This document shows, in pieces, positions 23,448 through 35,300 of a stretch of 64,000 bases of DNA. The notes beneath the pieces are model-generated. The model saw only the letters and a program-made list of their open reading frames with translations, made no database searches and was not told the origin of the DNA. The stretch comes from Dendrolimus kikuchii (Eukaryota > Arthropoda > Insecta > Lepidoptera > Lasiocampidae), in NCBI GenBank assembly GCA_019925095.2, contig CM034412.1, positions 13,802,001-13,866,000 on the forward strand, given 5' to 3'. The position numbers and the translations under genes are program-made. Every line of letters starts with the position of its first letter. The first letter of the stretch is position 1.

Positions 23448-23846
23448 TAAATTATCTTAGTGAAGATAGGAGAAGTATATAATAATATAAGAATAGCTCG
23501 TGCCGAGTTATAAGGTTTTAAGTTTAAGAAAATTTTTTTGGTAGATAATTAAATTTTTACGATACACAAGCCGACCGCGAGGTCTCAATTTCAGAAATCG
23601 GATTAACTTATAGGCCGTTAAAAGTTATGGCCACAGACTCCGATTACCAAAGGAATAATCTTAAAAATGGCGGCGTCGTGGATTTATGGGGAAAATATGC
23701 AAATTCAGTCTGAGTTTGGGATAATATAAGATTAGTTTAATTTAAATCCCTTTTTAATATTATAAATGCGAAAGTAACTCTGTCTGTTCCGTTTTCACGA
23801 AAAAACTACGGGACCGATTGGCTGAAACTTAATATATGTATACATA

Positions 23847-24079
23847 CTAGCTGTGCCCGCGACGTTGTCCACTTGGAATTTGTTTTCAATACTCCCCGAT
23901 TTCGAAATATTTTTTACTGGTGCTCCGCTCCTATTGGTATTATCGTGATATATAGCCTATAGCCTTCCTCGATAAATGGGCTATCTAACACTGTAAGAAT
24001 TTTTCAAATCAGACCAGCAGTTCCTGAGATTAGCGCGTTCAAATAAACAAAATCTTTAGCTTTATATATTAGTGTAAGA
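23847..24079 (-). mobile_element. Helitron, family B
   Basis: 233 bp, preceded by A and followed by T. On the minus strand it ends GTCGCGGGCACAGCTAG. Shares TAGCCTATAG and GAGATTAGCGCGTTCAAA with other B copies. Confidence 0.82.
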
Positions 24080-24083
24080 TATA

Positions 24084-24318
24084 CAATTTTCTGCGGCCAG
24101 GCGACCTATCGTGCGAGGCGACAGAACAACCCACAGCCAGGTGGTAGGGCATTTGCTTGAGTTGTGTTCCGGAATTAGTAACCAGGTTCCAGTCTCCCTT
24201 AAGACAGCAGCGCATTTGTAGCACCTTTTGGTGTTGCAAATGTCCATAGGCGATGGTAACCGCTTTCCATCAAGTGGGCCGTCTGCCTGTCTGATAAGCT
24301 CCTGCAATAAAAAAAACC
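24084..24318 (+). repeat. SINE-like family S, internally deleted
   Basis: Sense copy; ~45 bp around the CGACTGGATGGCTACCACC block is missing. Confidence 0.76.
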
Positions 24319-24577
24319 CAAAAAATGGGATAGTATCCTCAGATTTGATTGAGCTATCCCACCACCTCATCCCATCCTAAAGGCTGCCAACGCGTTGGCT
24401 TCGCTCCTGGGGCCCAATTCTGCTATTTCAATATCTTGGCGAAGATATTCAATGTACGATTGCATAGCGATAGTGTCAAAAATTCGTATTCTACTGAATC
24501 CATAAAGAAAAAAGAAAGAAAGAAAGAATAAACATTTATTTGGTCTTCACATAGCGAGACACATGACGATGAATTGT

Positions 24578-24802
24578 TACATACATACATAATTTCACGC
24601 CAGTTCCTTTGCGGGGTAGGCACGAACAACAGAGCGCCATTTAGGCCCATTCTTACACACCTCACTTGCTTCTTTGACATTCATAACTCTTGTCATGCAC
24701 ACTCGTCTGTTCTTAAGGCTCCTGACATCACCCTTCGCTAGTACACGATCAATTTGATCATGGAAGGTGTGTCGTGGCCTTCCACGACTTTTGATGATGT
24801 AA
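24578..24802 (-). mobile_element. ATGT-tailed LINE fragment
   Basis: Antisense copy encoding SRGRPRHTFHDQIDRVLAKG to AKELA with a CATACATACAT tail at its left end. Confidence 0.85.
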
Positions 24803-25029
24803 GTATATACCAAAAAAAGTCTCGCGATAATACCAAATAGGGGCAGTTCAGCATATGCCAGACAACAGGTGCTTGAAGCTGGTTTTCGACTGCAGCCTAG
24901 GACGGACGGACGTTGCACTGTTATTTATATATATCTAATTTAAGTTAAGAAAATATTATCCTAATTATCTAATTTTCAATTATAGTATGAATAATAATAC
25001 ATACATAGATATACATATAATTCTAGATA

Positions 25030-25235
25030 CCACGGGCCATAAAAATGGTCCGGATTTTTGGAGGGCTTGCGTGGAGCCATGAGAAGGCCAACACGTAGAG
25101 GCCCTTTGACAAATTTAATCTAAATGTGGCGTGACACTGACCGGCGATTGTCGCTATCTACACCATATAAAAATGCACCCAAAAACAAGCCCCGGTCAGT
25201 GTAGGACTATTGTAGGGACTGAGAAATAGCAGAAT
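25030..25235 (+). repeat. Repeat D, truncated
   Basis: Matches from ACCACGGGCCATAAAAATGG to TGTAGGGACTGAGAA. Confidence 0.66.
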
Positions 25236-25455
25236 TAGGCCCGTAATGTTGTAAACGCATGTAAGCGATGCCAACTACTTTCCGCCAGATGGGCAATGTG
25301 CCTGTTTATCAGATACGCAATAAAAAATATCCAAATAAAAAACGCGTTAAAATCCGTTAAAAAAGAACTTTAAACTGTATATTTTTGGAGGGTTGCAATT
25401 TTATATTTCATGACTTTGTAATATGCCTAAATAACAACGTCTAAAAACTTTATAA

Positions 25456-25762
25456 AGGAAAAGAATGCTCCGGTGGTTCGGGCATGTGGAAAGAATGCAT
25501 GATGAAAGAATGACTAAACAGATATACAATGTAAAAGTGGATGGATGCAGAAGTCGTGGAAGGCCACGACACACCTTCCATGATCAAATTGATCATGTAC
25601 TAGCAGAAGGTGATGTCAGGAGCCTTAAGAACAGACGAGCGTGCATGTCAAGAGCTATGAATGTCAAAGAAGCAAGTAAGGTGTGTAAGAATAAGCCTGA
25701 ATGGCGCTCTGTTGTTCGTGCCTACCCCGCAAGGGAACTGGCGTGAAGTTATGTATGTATGT
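25456..25762 (+). mobile_element. ATGT-tailed LINE fragment, 13-bp TSD
   Basis: Encodes MLRWFGHVERMHDERMTKQI through ARELA. It is flanked by AAAAACTTTATAA at 25443-25455 and 25763-25775, a perfect 13-bp TSD, which suggests a recent insertion. Confidence 0.92.
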
Positions 25763-25994
25763 AAAAACTTTATAATCAACAACAGAAACTCCAAAACCAC
25801 TTTATACTCACGTAGTTAAATCAAAAGCTAAAAGCTTGTTTAAGGGCTTTAGTAAAGTAGTACTTTTAGTAAATTACTTCACATGAACACTGAAATTATT
25901 GATGTTATGTACCACAGAGTCAGATTGCACAGTTGTCGTAATCACAGCAGTTATTTATTTGAACATTTTATTAGATTATCTGTGAACTTTCATT

Positions 25995-26308
25995 ATTTTT
26001 TATTATTGCATGAGTTCAGCAGACAGGCAGACGGCGCTTTTGACGGAAAGCGGTTACCATCACCTACGGCATCTGCAACACCGAAGGTGCTACAAATGCG
26101 CTGCTGCTCTCTTAAGGGATACTGGAACGTGGTCATTAATGCCGGAACACAACTCAAGATTGTTACGGCGGCATACTTTAGATCAGGAGTGGTAGTCATC
26201 CAGTCGGGTAAATACCCTACCACCTGGCTACGGGTTGTTTTGTCGCCTCTTACGACAGGCCGCCCGGCCGCATTAAATTGTATTCTTTCTCCGTTCCTGC
26301 ACGGATTG
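25995..26308 (-). repeat. SINE-like family S
   Basis: Near full length, more diverged than most copies. Confidence 0.78.
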
Positions 26309-26536
26309 GACGAAATTAATTTTGTACCTTTGAATGAATTAAAAATGTAACCAAAACGATTGTTTTTTAAATGCATAAATAAAGCAGACACGTAGATGGT
26401 TCACCTGATGGAAAGCGATTACCATTGCCTACGGATTTTGGAACACAAGAGAAGCTATCAATGAAAGGTCTTGAAAAGCTTAAAGGTTTATAGGTGATTA
26501 TTACTCACGGAAAAAAACCTACTGTTACGAAACCAT

Positions 26537-26856
26537 ATTTTTTTACTCGGGGAAATCCCTTTGAGGACTAACAGTGGGAGGTGCGTTAAAACGTGGTGCG
26601 GGAGTGTGGGAGTCGTCAACTTGGGTTAGCAATAGCACCCTCCAAGAGATGCTATTACCACCCGGGTCAGAGATACTCATTAAAATCCCTAGTTGTAAAT
26701 TACTTCGTCTTATGCCAGGGCTCGGGAAAGCGAAATCAAGACCAAACCAACTCCGCGTGCTCTGACAAGCAGTGGCCTTACGGCGTCATCCACTGCTGGG
26801 GAAAAAGATGCCTTGGACGGCGTCTTCAACCTCTCAGATCCGATGAAGGGCGGTTT
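26537..26856 (-). mobile_element. R1-type LINE 3' end (degenerate)
   Basis: Shares GGGGAAATCC, TTGAGGACTAA, CTTATGCCAGGGCT and CAACTCCGCGTG with the insert at 13684-14121, in the same orientation. Confidence 0.65.
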
Positions 26857-26869
26857 TTTTTTTCATTTC

Positions 26870-27195
26870 TTTTTTTTCCTTTTATTGTCTTGGTCTTATT
26901 GAGTATGCATTGTTTGCCACAACTCCATTAATTCTTCAAAAAGTAATTCTGTAACATACTTCTGTATAAAACTTATAAAAAAAGGATTTGAGATATAAAT
27001 AGAATATGAAATATAAAGAAAAACAATATTTAGCTAGACGTGTTGCTGGGGAGTTTCTTGCCGCTTCTTCTTCTTTACAGCATTAACACGTTGCGAAGCG
27101 GTGTATATAGAATAGGAAGTAAAAATTAAATTTTAACTTACACGTATGACCTTCAAAAAGTGTTCTCCAGTGGAACTTATTTTGAATAAAAACTT
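26870..27195 (+). repeat. LINE-derived repeat J, 3' UTR
   Basis: Plus-sense copy ending AATAAAAACTTTTGGATTTG. A matching plus-sense copy lies at 46130-46550. Confidence 0.72.
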
Positions 27196-27200
27196 TTGGA

Positions 27201-27639
27201 TTTGAATTTATCACTCGTCCCATAGGAAGAGAAATTGACGCGCGTGGAACTGCTAATAACGGATGGGAGCTCATGGCGACTGGAAGTAGTTAGACGCCCT
27301 CCGGGGCTAACACGTTCCTTGTTGGGCCCAAAATTTCGCATATTATTATTCATAATACTTTATACACCAATTTAACAAACACTACATTCAAAACCATCGT
27401 TTATTCTCCTCTAATGGTACGTACACAAAACGCCCTTTGCAAATGTTTTCTGCAGTAATAAATTTAATAACGTCGTCGGTCTGTCACGAGCTTTACCTTC
27501 CCGGTTTAAGGGCTGGGCTAATTTGAATTTTCATAAGAATTATGGCCCTCTTGCCCTTTAATAATAGGCATTGTGGAGGTAAATTCAGATGACGGTTTTC
27601 GTGGCGAAGGATGTTGATGCTGTATTTGATCAACGAGTA
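27201..27639. other. No feature recognised
   Basis: Between repeat J and the 85-bp array; no frame or repeat supported. Confidence 0.45.
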
Positions 27640-28385
27640 AATAGGTTTTTGGGGTTCCGTAGATATTTTGATGGAAACGAACCCTCGAGAAATCGTCAGT
27701 TTCCTCTATAAGTTTTAATGCGTCTTTTTAACGGGTTCCGTAGATATTTTGGTGAAAATGGAACCTTAGACAGATTATCAGTTTCTTTTATAATGTTACC
27801 ACCGAGCTGTCGACAAAGGCAAACTCACAACTGCAGCCCTGTAGAAACACATTTCAATAACTTTTCGGCATTTGGACGTCTTGTGTTTACTTTGTGTTTA
27901 AAATTTGTGATTAGAAAAACAGTTCATTGTGTATTGTAATCTTTTATAGCAGTCATTAGCCAGGTGTGATTCTAGGAAAAACGGTCACGCGGCCGAACAG
28001 ACATGTTGCATCCGTGCAGTATAAAGCGATTCCTCGATTGATGGACGAGGCAGTCAAACGATAACTACAAGCGGAGCAAGACTTGTGTACATTCGGTAAT
28101 CTATTTAGTGACGGACTTTGCGCGGGTTCAGTTCAGTTATATTTGTACCTGTGTTTGTATAGTTCTAATAAACTCCATAATAATTCCAACGGCATTTTAA
28201 TTCGAGTCCCTGCAACTCGTAACAATAAGTTATGCGCCTGTTCATCGGGTTCCGTAGATATTTTGGTGAATATGGAACCTTCCAGAAACCACCAGTTTCC
28301 TCTATAAGTTTTAATTCATCTGTTCATCGGGTTCCGAAGATATTTTGGTGGAAACGAAACCTTCGAGAAATCATCAGTTTCATCC
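27640..28385. repeat. ~85-bp tandem array split by a solo LTR
   Basis: Four units containing GGTTCCGTAGATATTTTGG start near 27652, 27732, 28246 and 28326. The LTR at 27794-28224 sits between units 2 and 3. Confidence 0.82.
27794..28224 (+). mobile_element. Solo LTR (family L) with 4-bp TSD
   Basis: 431 bp, TGTTAC...GTAACA, flanked by ATAA at 27790-27793 and 28225-28228. It contains TATAAAG near 28021, a TCAGTT initiator-like site near 28130 and AATAAA near 28167, as expected for an LTR promoter and poly(A) site. It splits a tandem array of ~85-bp units. Confidence 0.88.
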
Positions 28386-28537
28386 ATATGTTACCTGATC
28401 ACCCTTCGATATTCTTTGAGACCTAAATACTGACCCACAAGAAAGTGGTCTGTACTTTTGACCAGACCAATCTATTTTTATGTATTTCGATACGCTGAAT
28501 ACGAATCTGGGGTCAGCTGGGAGTTTTTTAGAATTAT

Positions 28538-28842
28538 TATTGCAGGAGCTCAGCAGACAGGCAGACGGCCCACTTGATGAAAAGCGGTTACCATCGCCTA
28601 TGGACATTTGCAACACCAATGGTGCTACAAATGCGCTGCTGCTCTCTTAAGGGAGACTGGAACCTGGTCACTAACGCCGGAACACAACTCAAAGTTGTTA
28701 TGACGGCATACTCTAGACCAGGGGTGGTAGCCATCCAGTCGGGCAAATGCCCTACCACCTGGCTGTGGGTTGTTTAGTCGCCTCTTACGACAGGCCGCCC
28801 GGCCGCAGGAAATTGTAGTCTTTCTCCGTTCCTGCACGGATA
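28538..28842 (-). repeat. SINE-like family S
   Basis: Full-length copy from ATTATTGCAGGAGCTCAGC to TTCCTGCACGGATAAA. Confidence 0.8.
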
Positions 28843-29160
28843 AAAAGTTTGAGAGTGTATGGACCAAAAGACTGAATCTGGGGTTCTTTTCTCTTTTCTT
28901 TCTAAATGAGGGACCTTGAGACCTTTCAAAGTGACCCCAAATTCGGATCCATCGCATCAAAATAGATAGGTCTAGTCAAAAGTACAGACCACTTTTTCTG
29001 TGGGCGTCAGAATTATCATTTCTTCAAATTAATTTCTCTAATCATCTCCCTTTCTGTTTACTCTCTATTTAGTTCTAGCAAGTCGTTTACATTCACTTGC
29101 TTTATGTATGAGTGTGTATGTATGGTCACAGAGTATATTGTATATATTATAATAATGTGT

Positions 29161-29296
29161 CAGGAGCCTTAAGAACAGACGAGCGTGTATGACAAGAGTC
29201 AAAGAAACAAGTGAGGTGTGTAAAAATAAGCCTGAATGGCGCTCTGTTGTTCGTGCCTACCCCGCAAGGGAACTGGCGTGAAGTTATGTATGTATG
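29161..29296 (+). mobile_element. ATGT-tailed LINE fragment, 13-bp TSD
   Basis: A 136-bp 3' end flanked by TATAATAATGTGT at 29148-29160 and 29297-29309 (perfect). Confidence 0.9.
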
Positions 29297-30082
29297 TATA
29301 ATAATGTGTTGTTATAAAATACGTGTGTCCATGTATTATTTATAGACATAGACATAGAAAACACTTTATTGTTCACCAAAACAAAACAACAAGACAATAG
29401 TTACTTAGTCAAAACAAAAGACGGCCTTATCGCTAAAAGCAATCTCATCCAGACAACCTGACTCAAAGGAAATTCTTAAATTATCTGTAATTATTATGCA
29501 ACAACGAAAAAGAAAAAAAATATTAATAAAAATCACATACACGAACAGCAGGTTATAGTCTAAAATATTGATTAAAATATTGGATAAAGGTGATATATAT
29601 ATAATTCTGACTAAAGCTAAACAAACACACTGACATTAAAATATTTAGGAATCAATAAACACATGCGTATCAATATTAGTTTCTCTTTTTTTTGACATTT
29701 AATTAAACTTTCTCTTTGTTTTAAAATCTATGATAAAAAAAACCTTTATTTTTAATAACTGTAAAGGTGGTCTGGAAGATATCGCCGGCGGCGATAAGAC
29801 CTCCTATTGTATATGTAAATTATGTATGCAATAAAGAACATTCATTCATTCATTGCAAACTACCAAATAAATTATTGCGTAAGACAAACTGGTATCGCCA
29901 AGTAACCTTCTTTCGGCATATACAAACTTTTCTTTATTATTTAAATTCTTCCTTTAAATCTGACGACGCGTTCCCCGTATCGCACGTCACGTCAATCATT
30001 CATCTCATGACATCAAATAAAGTAAATTAAATAAAAACGCTCCGGTCCTTTGCTGTTATGGTTTGTTGTAAATATTATGTTT

Positions 30083-30337
30083 ATTCGACGGCCTCTGTGG
30101 TTGAGCGGGCTAAGCCTTTGCCGGCGTACCTCACTGCAACGCAGAGGTCCCGGGTTCGATTACTGGTATAGTAAATTTCGGAAACGTATTTTATCCGTTA
30201 TTTACTATGGTCTGGGTGTCTGGGATCGGCCCCAGAGTAGTCCGTTGTATATTACCCATAACACAAGCGTAACTTGCTTAATTTGGGGATATACAATATG
30301 TGTGTTTGTCTGCCGATCGCCGATTATCTTTCCAAAA
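30083..30337 (+). repeat. tRNA-derived SINE (family T)
   Basis: The head GGTTGAGCGGGC resembles a polymerase III A box and GGTTCGATTAC a B box with one change. The body then runs through GTAAATTTCGGAAACGTATT to a shared tail AAGCGTAACTTGCTTAATTT. The only copy in sense orientation here. Confidence 0.75.
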
Positions 30338-30689
30338 TAAACCAAACGGACAATGAAATAAAATTAAGTGCTCGAATAATAACCGAACAAAGGTTAGACA
30401 AAAATATTATTATAAAAGAAAAGAAATAAATGTAGTGCATTAGGTTGGCAGAATTTTCTTTTTCTTTTTAATTTACCGGCCAAAATTCCTTTTTATATCA
30501 CCTGACTTTTCTATGTACTCGACATTGGCAAAATCAATGCATAAATGGCATTGCAGCCATCACCTTAAAAAAAAAAACGCTCCGCCTTGTAAATAAAATA
30601 TCATGATTTAACATAAAATATATATGGCGCCCGCAACATACTGTAAATTAAAATTAATATCTACATAAAATAATTACTACATGGACAAT

Positions 30690-30954
30690 GCATGATGACA
30701 GAATGACTAAACAGATGTACAATGCAAAAGTGGATGCATGCAGAAGTCGTGGAAGGCCACGACACACCTTCCATGATCAAATTGATCGTGTACTAGCGGA
30801 GGGTGATGTCAGGAGCCTTAAGAACAGACGAGTGTGCATGACAACAGTTATGAATGTCAAAGAAGCAAGTGAGGTGTGTAAGAATGGGCCTAAATGGCGC
30901 TCTGTTGTTCGTGCCTACCCCGCAAGGGAACTAGCGTGAAGTTATGTATGTATG
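30690..30954 (+). mobile_element. ATGT-tailed LINE fragment, 12-bp TSD
   Basis: Encodes MTKQMYNAKVDACRSRGRPR through ARELA. Flanked by TACATGGACAAT at 30678-30689 and 30955-30966 (perfect). Confidence 0.92.
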
Positions 30955-30966
30955 TACATGGACAAT

Positions 30967-31839
30967 ATAAATAAAAAATAACATAATATACTCGCATCAC
31001 CTTATAAATAAATACATAAAATAAACAATACTCCTAAGTTTAAACATACAAGTACAAAGGTAAAGAGTGAAGTATACTGAGAATAGGAGCAGCTGTGTTT
31101 CATGTCCATTTATGGGGTGAGTGCGTGCTTATCCTCCGATTCCCATTCAAAATTATCCCAATCTCCTATTTTCTTACTTTGAAGCAGTCCGCTTATCATC
31201 AAATCCAGCGCCGCCGCAACACTAACATAATTAATATACTTATTATGTTACGGTATAGATCGTATTAATAACCTAATCTCATGATGAACATTATATATAA
31301 GACTATTATAGAAAGAAAAGAAAGAAAGAAAGAAAAATATTTATTGCCACAGATAAATGCACACACATAAAATACACGGATTTTTACTAACAAATAGATA
31401 CAGTTTCAGAAATGTATGTACATAAAATTCATGGCAATGAGGCTGGAAACTCAGCATTATGCCTCCATCCAACCAGAATCAACCCAAACAACCTACAGTT
31501 TACCTTCATGTAGGTAATTTTACAACAGTGCAATAATAACTTACATGTATTACAAAAAGGAGCCAAAAAACAACAAATATGATAAAAAATGCTAAATAAA
31601 TGAGATGTTTTATACGAATATATGGTATATAGAAATGTTTATATTATATACAATACATAAGAAATAAATTTATATGAAAATGTGTAACTATTATAAAGGT
31701 AATGCAAATTTAACATTATGTTTATTTAATTATAGCCTATACAAATTAATATTAATTAAAAGTCTAAAATATCCTAAACCTAACTTAAAAATATATATAA
31801 AATAGTAAAAAAAAAACTAATATTAAAATAAAACCTATA
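30967..31839. other. No gene recognised; GAAA microsatellite near 31313
   Basis: AT-rich. The stretch after the GAAA run (31350-31560) looks like another LINE 3' end (TTTATTGCCACAGATAAATG) but was not matched elsewhere in the window. Confidence 0.45.
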
Positions 31840-32040
31840 TTAAAGCCCCTCCAGCCCCACCAGACCACTGTCGGTGGGCATTGTACCTAGAAGGCTGGCA
31901 GCATTACCTCGCTGGATACAAAGGCTAATCCTTTGAGCGAGGTAAGCTCCAGCCTTCCGGTCTCCTGTTTTGTCCATTAGGCGTTTTTTAATTATTTTAA
32001 ATAATTTGTGGGCACTTGGCCCCCATGGGCCCAAAGTCAT
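31840..32040 (-). pseudogene. C-terminal fragment of a mobile-element protein (RGNAASLLGT motif)
   Basis: The minus-strand frame reads LGPWGPSAHKLFKIIKKRLM, KTGDRKAGAYLAQRISLCIQ and RGNAASLLGTMPTD to a stop. I recall GPWG...LxxRISxxIQRGNAASxxGT as the end of proteins repeated in many animal genomes and tied to reverse transcriptases; the family name is uncertain. Confidence 0.5.
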
Positions 32041-32223
32041 GGGCCTAAAGGTAATTATATATATTCATATTGTATAGATACATGTGGGAATTATATAGAT
32101 ATAATAATACAGACAGAATATATACCAGCCGATATGTACATAAATAAATATGTATATTTTTGCATTTATAAAAAGAAATATTTTATAATTGTAATATGTA
32201 CTTTAGAAATGTATGCACGCATG

Positions 32224-32225
<2 letters not shown>

Positions 32226-32276
<51 letters not shown>
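32226..32276. repeat. (TA)n microsatellite next to the receptor stop codon
   Basis: About 50 bp; lies in the likely 3' UTR of the odorant receptor. Confidence 0.95.
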
Positions 32277-32279
<3 letters not shown>

Positions 32280-32293
32280 ATCACGCTAAACCA

Positions 32294-32347
32294 TTATTTC
32301 ATAGCATCGTTCAATACTGCAAAGATTGAGTAGCCATTGTATAAAGT
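32294..32347 (-). CDS. Odorant receptor terminal exon 5 (residues 361-377)
   Basis: The acceptor TTTCTTTTTCAG|ACT is followed by TLYNGYSIFAVLNDAMK and TAA. The YSxFxVL end is the conserved C-terminus of insect ORs. An AT microsatellite begins a few bases after the stop on the transcript, so the 3' UTR starts in repeat. It is too short to be seen as an isolated frame and rests on phase, splice signal and motif. Confidence 0.85.
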   Translation of the reverse strand, partial: TLYNGYSIFAVLNDAMK

Positions 32348-35300
32348 CTGAAAAAGAAATAATTACAAGTTCCGTAAACATATTTTTTAATAATCGACCA
32401 ACAAGCATACACATTATATATTCCCAAACGTAGAAAGTTATGGGTTATAGGAGAACTACTCTGAGGTCGATCCCAGCCACCCAGATCTTAGTAAACAACA
32501 GAAAATTCTTTTAAAAGATTTACCATGCCAGGAACCGAGTTTAGTACTTCTATCTTCCAGGGAACTAAGTTTTTTTATTATTTTTTATTGCAGGAGTTCA
32601 GCAGACAGGCACACGGCCCACTTGATGGGAAGCGGTTACCATCGCCTATGGAAATTTGCAACACCAAAGGTGCTACAAATGCGCTGCTGCTCTCTTAAAG
32701 GGGACTGGAATCTGGTCACTAATGCCGGAACACAACTCAAGGTTGTTATGGCGACATACTTTAGACGAATGGTGGTAGCCATCCAGTGGGGCAAATGCCC
32801 TAACACCTGCCTGTGGGTTGTTTTGTCGCCTCTTACGACAGGCCGCCCGGCCGCAGGAAATTGTATTCTTTCTCCGTTCCTGCACAGTCAAATACAGTTT
32901 TTCACAGGTTTAGGATAACATTGAGTTGTATATTTGTGTTCTGCTTCTTCTTCAAAAACCTGATTTGATCATAAACTTGCGACATACCTCAGCAAACGTC
33001 TGTATGGACATAACAGAGACTCCACCCGCTGTGATCTTGAAAGGTTTTTGGGCTACAACCATCAGAGTTAGAAGGTCCTTCTGCATATTCAGCGGCCACG
33101 AAGTCCACGGTGACTCATAGGCTGCCTGAGCTATACCGGCACTCTGTTTGAGCAATATAAGAATTGCACACATTCAGTAAGCACTAACTTCTGTTCTTTT
33201 ACAAGTAGACAATGTAGCAGAGAATACTAGTAACTCCAAAGATGCAGTTAATACTAGTTTTGGAGCTAGCAGAATCACAAATAAGAATCTAGTTTCTAGT
33301 ACTGCAAATTAGTGAGTCTTTCTTGTGGTATTTCTAAGTTTGTTATTTATTTTTGAATCAACTAAATTACTTTATTATTATTATACATGTATGTTTTTGC
33401 AAACCATGGGTCATAAAAATGTACCGGACTTTTGGAGGGCTTGCGTGGGGCCATGACAAGGCCAACACGTAGAGGTCCCTTAGACAAATTTAATGTAAAT
33501 GTGGCGTGATACTGACCAGCGATAATCCCTGTCTACACCATATACAAATGCACCCAAGGACAAGCCCTGGCCAGTATAGGACTATTATGGGAAATGAGAA
33601 CAAAAAGTACCGGGCTATTGGGGTGAAGTGCTAGTGGTACTAGGGGTCTGGGAATATGGGAACTATGACGTCGGCCCGTCGCAATGTTCGGGGAACATGG
33701 AGAAATTGGCAGACGGTGACTCGCCACTCCCTGCATGGGCTCCAAAAAATGCCATAGAAGACAGAGGCAACATGGGTGTGAGTGGCTAAGGGGTGTAGAG
33801 AGGTTCACCGAAGCTACTTCTGACGTGATGCCATTTATCACATCTGTTTAGGCCAATTATTTCAATTGGTCATTTCTTTGATTATATGATCGGAATGAAG
33901 TCAGTCACGCCAACATCTTCCGATCTGTGCCCTTCTAAGGAGGCTCATTGGCCAACGATGTTATGTCGTCACGTAATGACATTGGAGGGACAATAACCGC
34001 ACGCACCACCGCCCCAATATTATAATAAGTTGAATATCCTACACGATCGCGCGCGCATGGCGACCCGCTCCGCAGCCATATCTATATGTGCTAATTTTTT
34101 ATAATTTAAACCACCATTTGTGTGTGACAAAAAAGACTATTTTATACCACCGTGTGCAACCAATCAAGCCTCGACGACGGCTGCCAGACGTCTCCAGGCT
34201 TGCCGAATTGGGAGAAGTGCAGTTTCGGGAGGTTAAGGTTAGTGACCAGATTTTTCTTTCCATATGATCAATCGGATGCAGCGATTGATCTGATCGTCCT
34301 GCCGTCCACTGCTCTTGAGTTATAGTATCGAAGGCCGCACCAGTCCTGGAGGTAGGGCAATTATTATATAACCGCCGCCACGTGGTGTGCTATAGGGGAG
34401 GTGTGGAAGGACTTCAAAATTTACCCTTGGCACCACCAACATCCACCCCTGGAGCTCCAGTCTTAGCTGTAGCGATCTCTACTCCATGCAGTCTGGCAAG
34501 CACGGAGTCATTATTATTATTGTAATATGATGTCAAATTTCAAGTATATGTACAGTCGTGTTGTGTGGACCTTTTCATGTCGTATAAAAAAGGTTCGCCA
34601 GTTTTCCAATTGATTCATTTAACCTTCCGTGAGCACATGTAATCTTTTCAAACTAAGTTAGAGAAAGTACTGTTCCACAGAAAATTATGATTGACTGTTT
34701 CACGATAAAGTTTAAAATTACTTAGTTCAAAGTTGTTTGACTTTCTATCTTGTCTAAGAATATTGTTTAGAGATATAAATTTATATTTATTGGTTTTAAT
34801 ATTTATGGTAGTGAACTTTTTTGAACGTGCCTTTTTGTTTCTAATTGTTAATCTCAGTGTCTGCCATTGTCAACATTGCAATTTTCATTTTTCGCGTTTC
34901 TATATTTTATAAACGTAACATTTATTAAAATGTTGGCGGTATTGTTTCTTTTACTCATGTAAGCAAAAGTCAACTTTAAGGTGACGAAACTTTTCATTCC
35001 GCGACTGTACAAGTCTCTGTTTATCATTGAAGTATGCTTGTTACCATAAGCGTAGTGAATAAATCCTTTTTGTTTCTAATTGTTAATCTCAGTGTCTGCC
35101 ATTGTCAACATTGCAATTTTCTTTTTTCGCGTTTCTATATTTTATAAACGTAACATTTATTAAAATGTTGTCGGTATTGTTTCTTTTACTCATGTAAGCA
35201 AAAGTCAACTTTAAGGTGACGAACCCTTTTCATTCCGCGACTGTACAAGACTCTGTCTATCATTGAAATATGCTTGTTACCATAAGCGTAGTGAATAAAT

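Noticed and set aside
30083..30180. tRNA gene
   Set aside because: A-box and B-box resemblance is present, but the body does not fold as a cloverleaf and the sequence recurs as a SINE with a shared 3' body.
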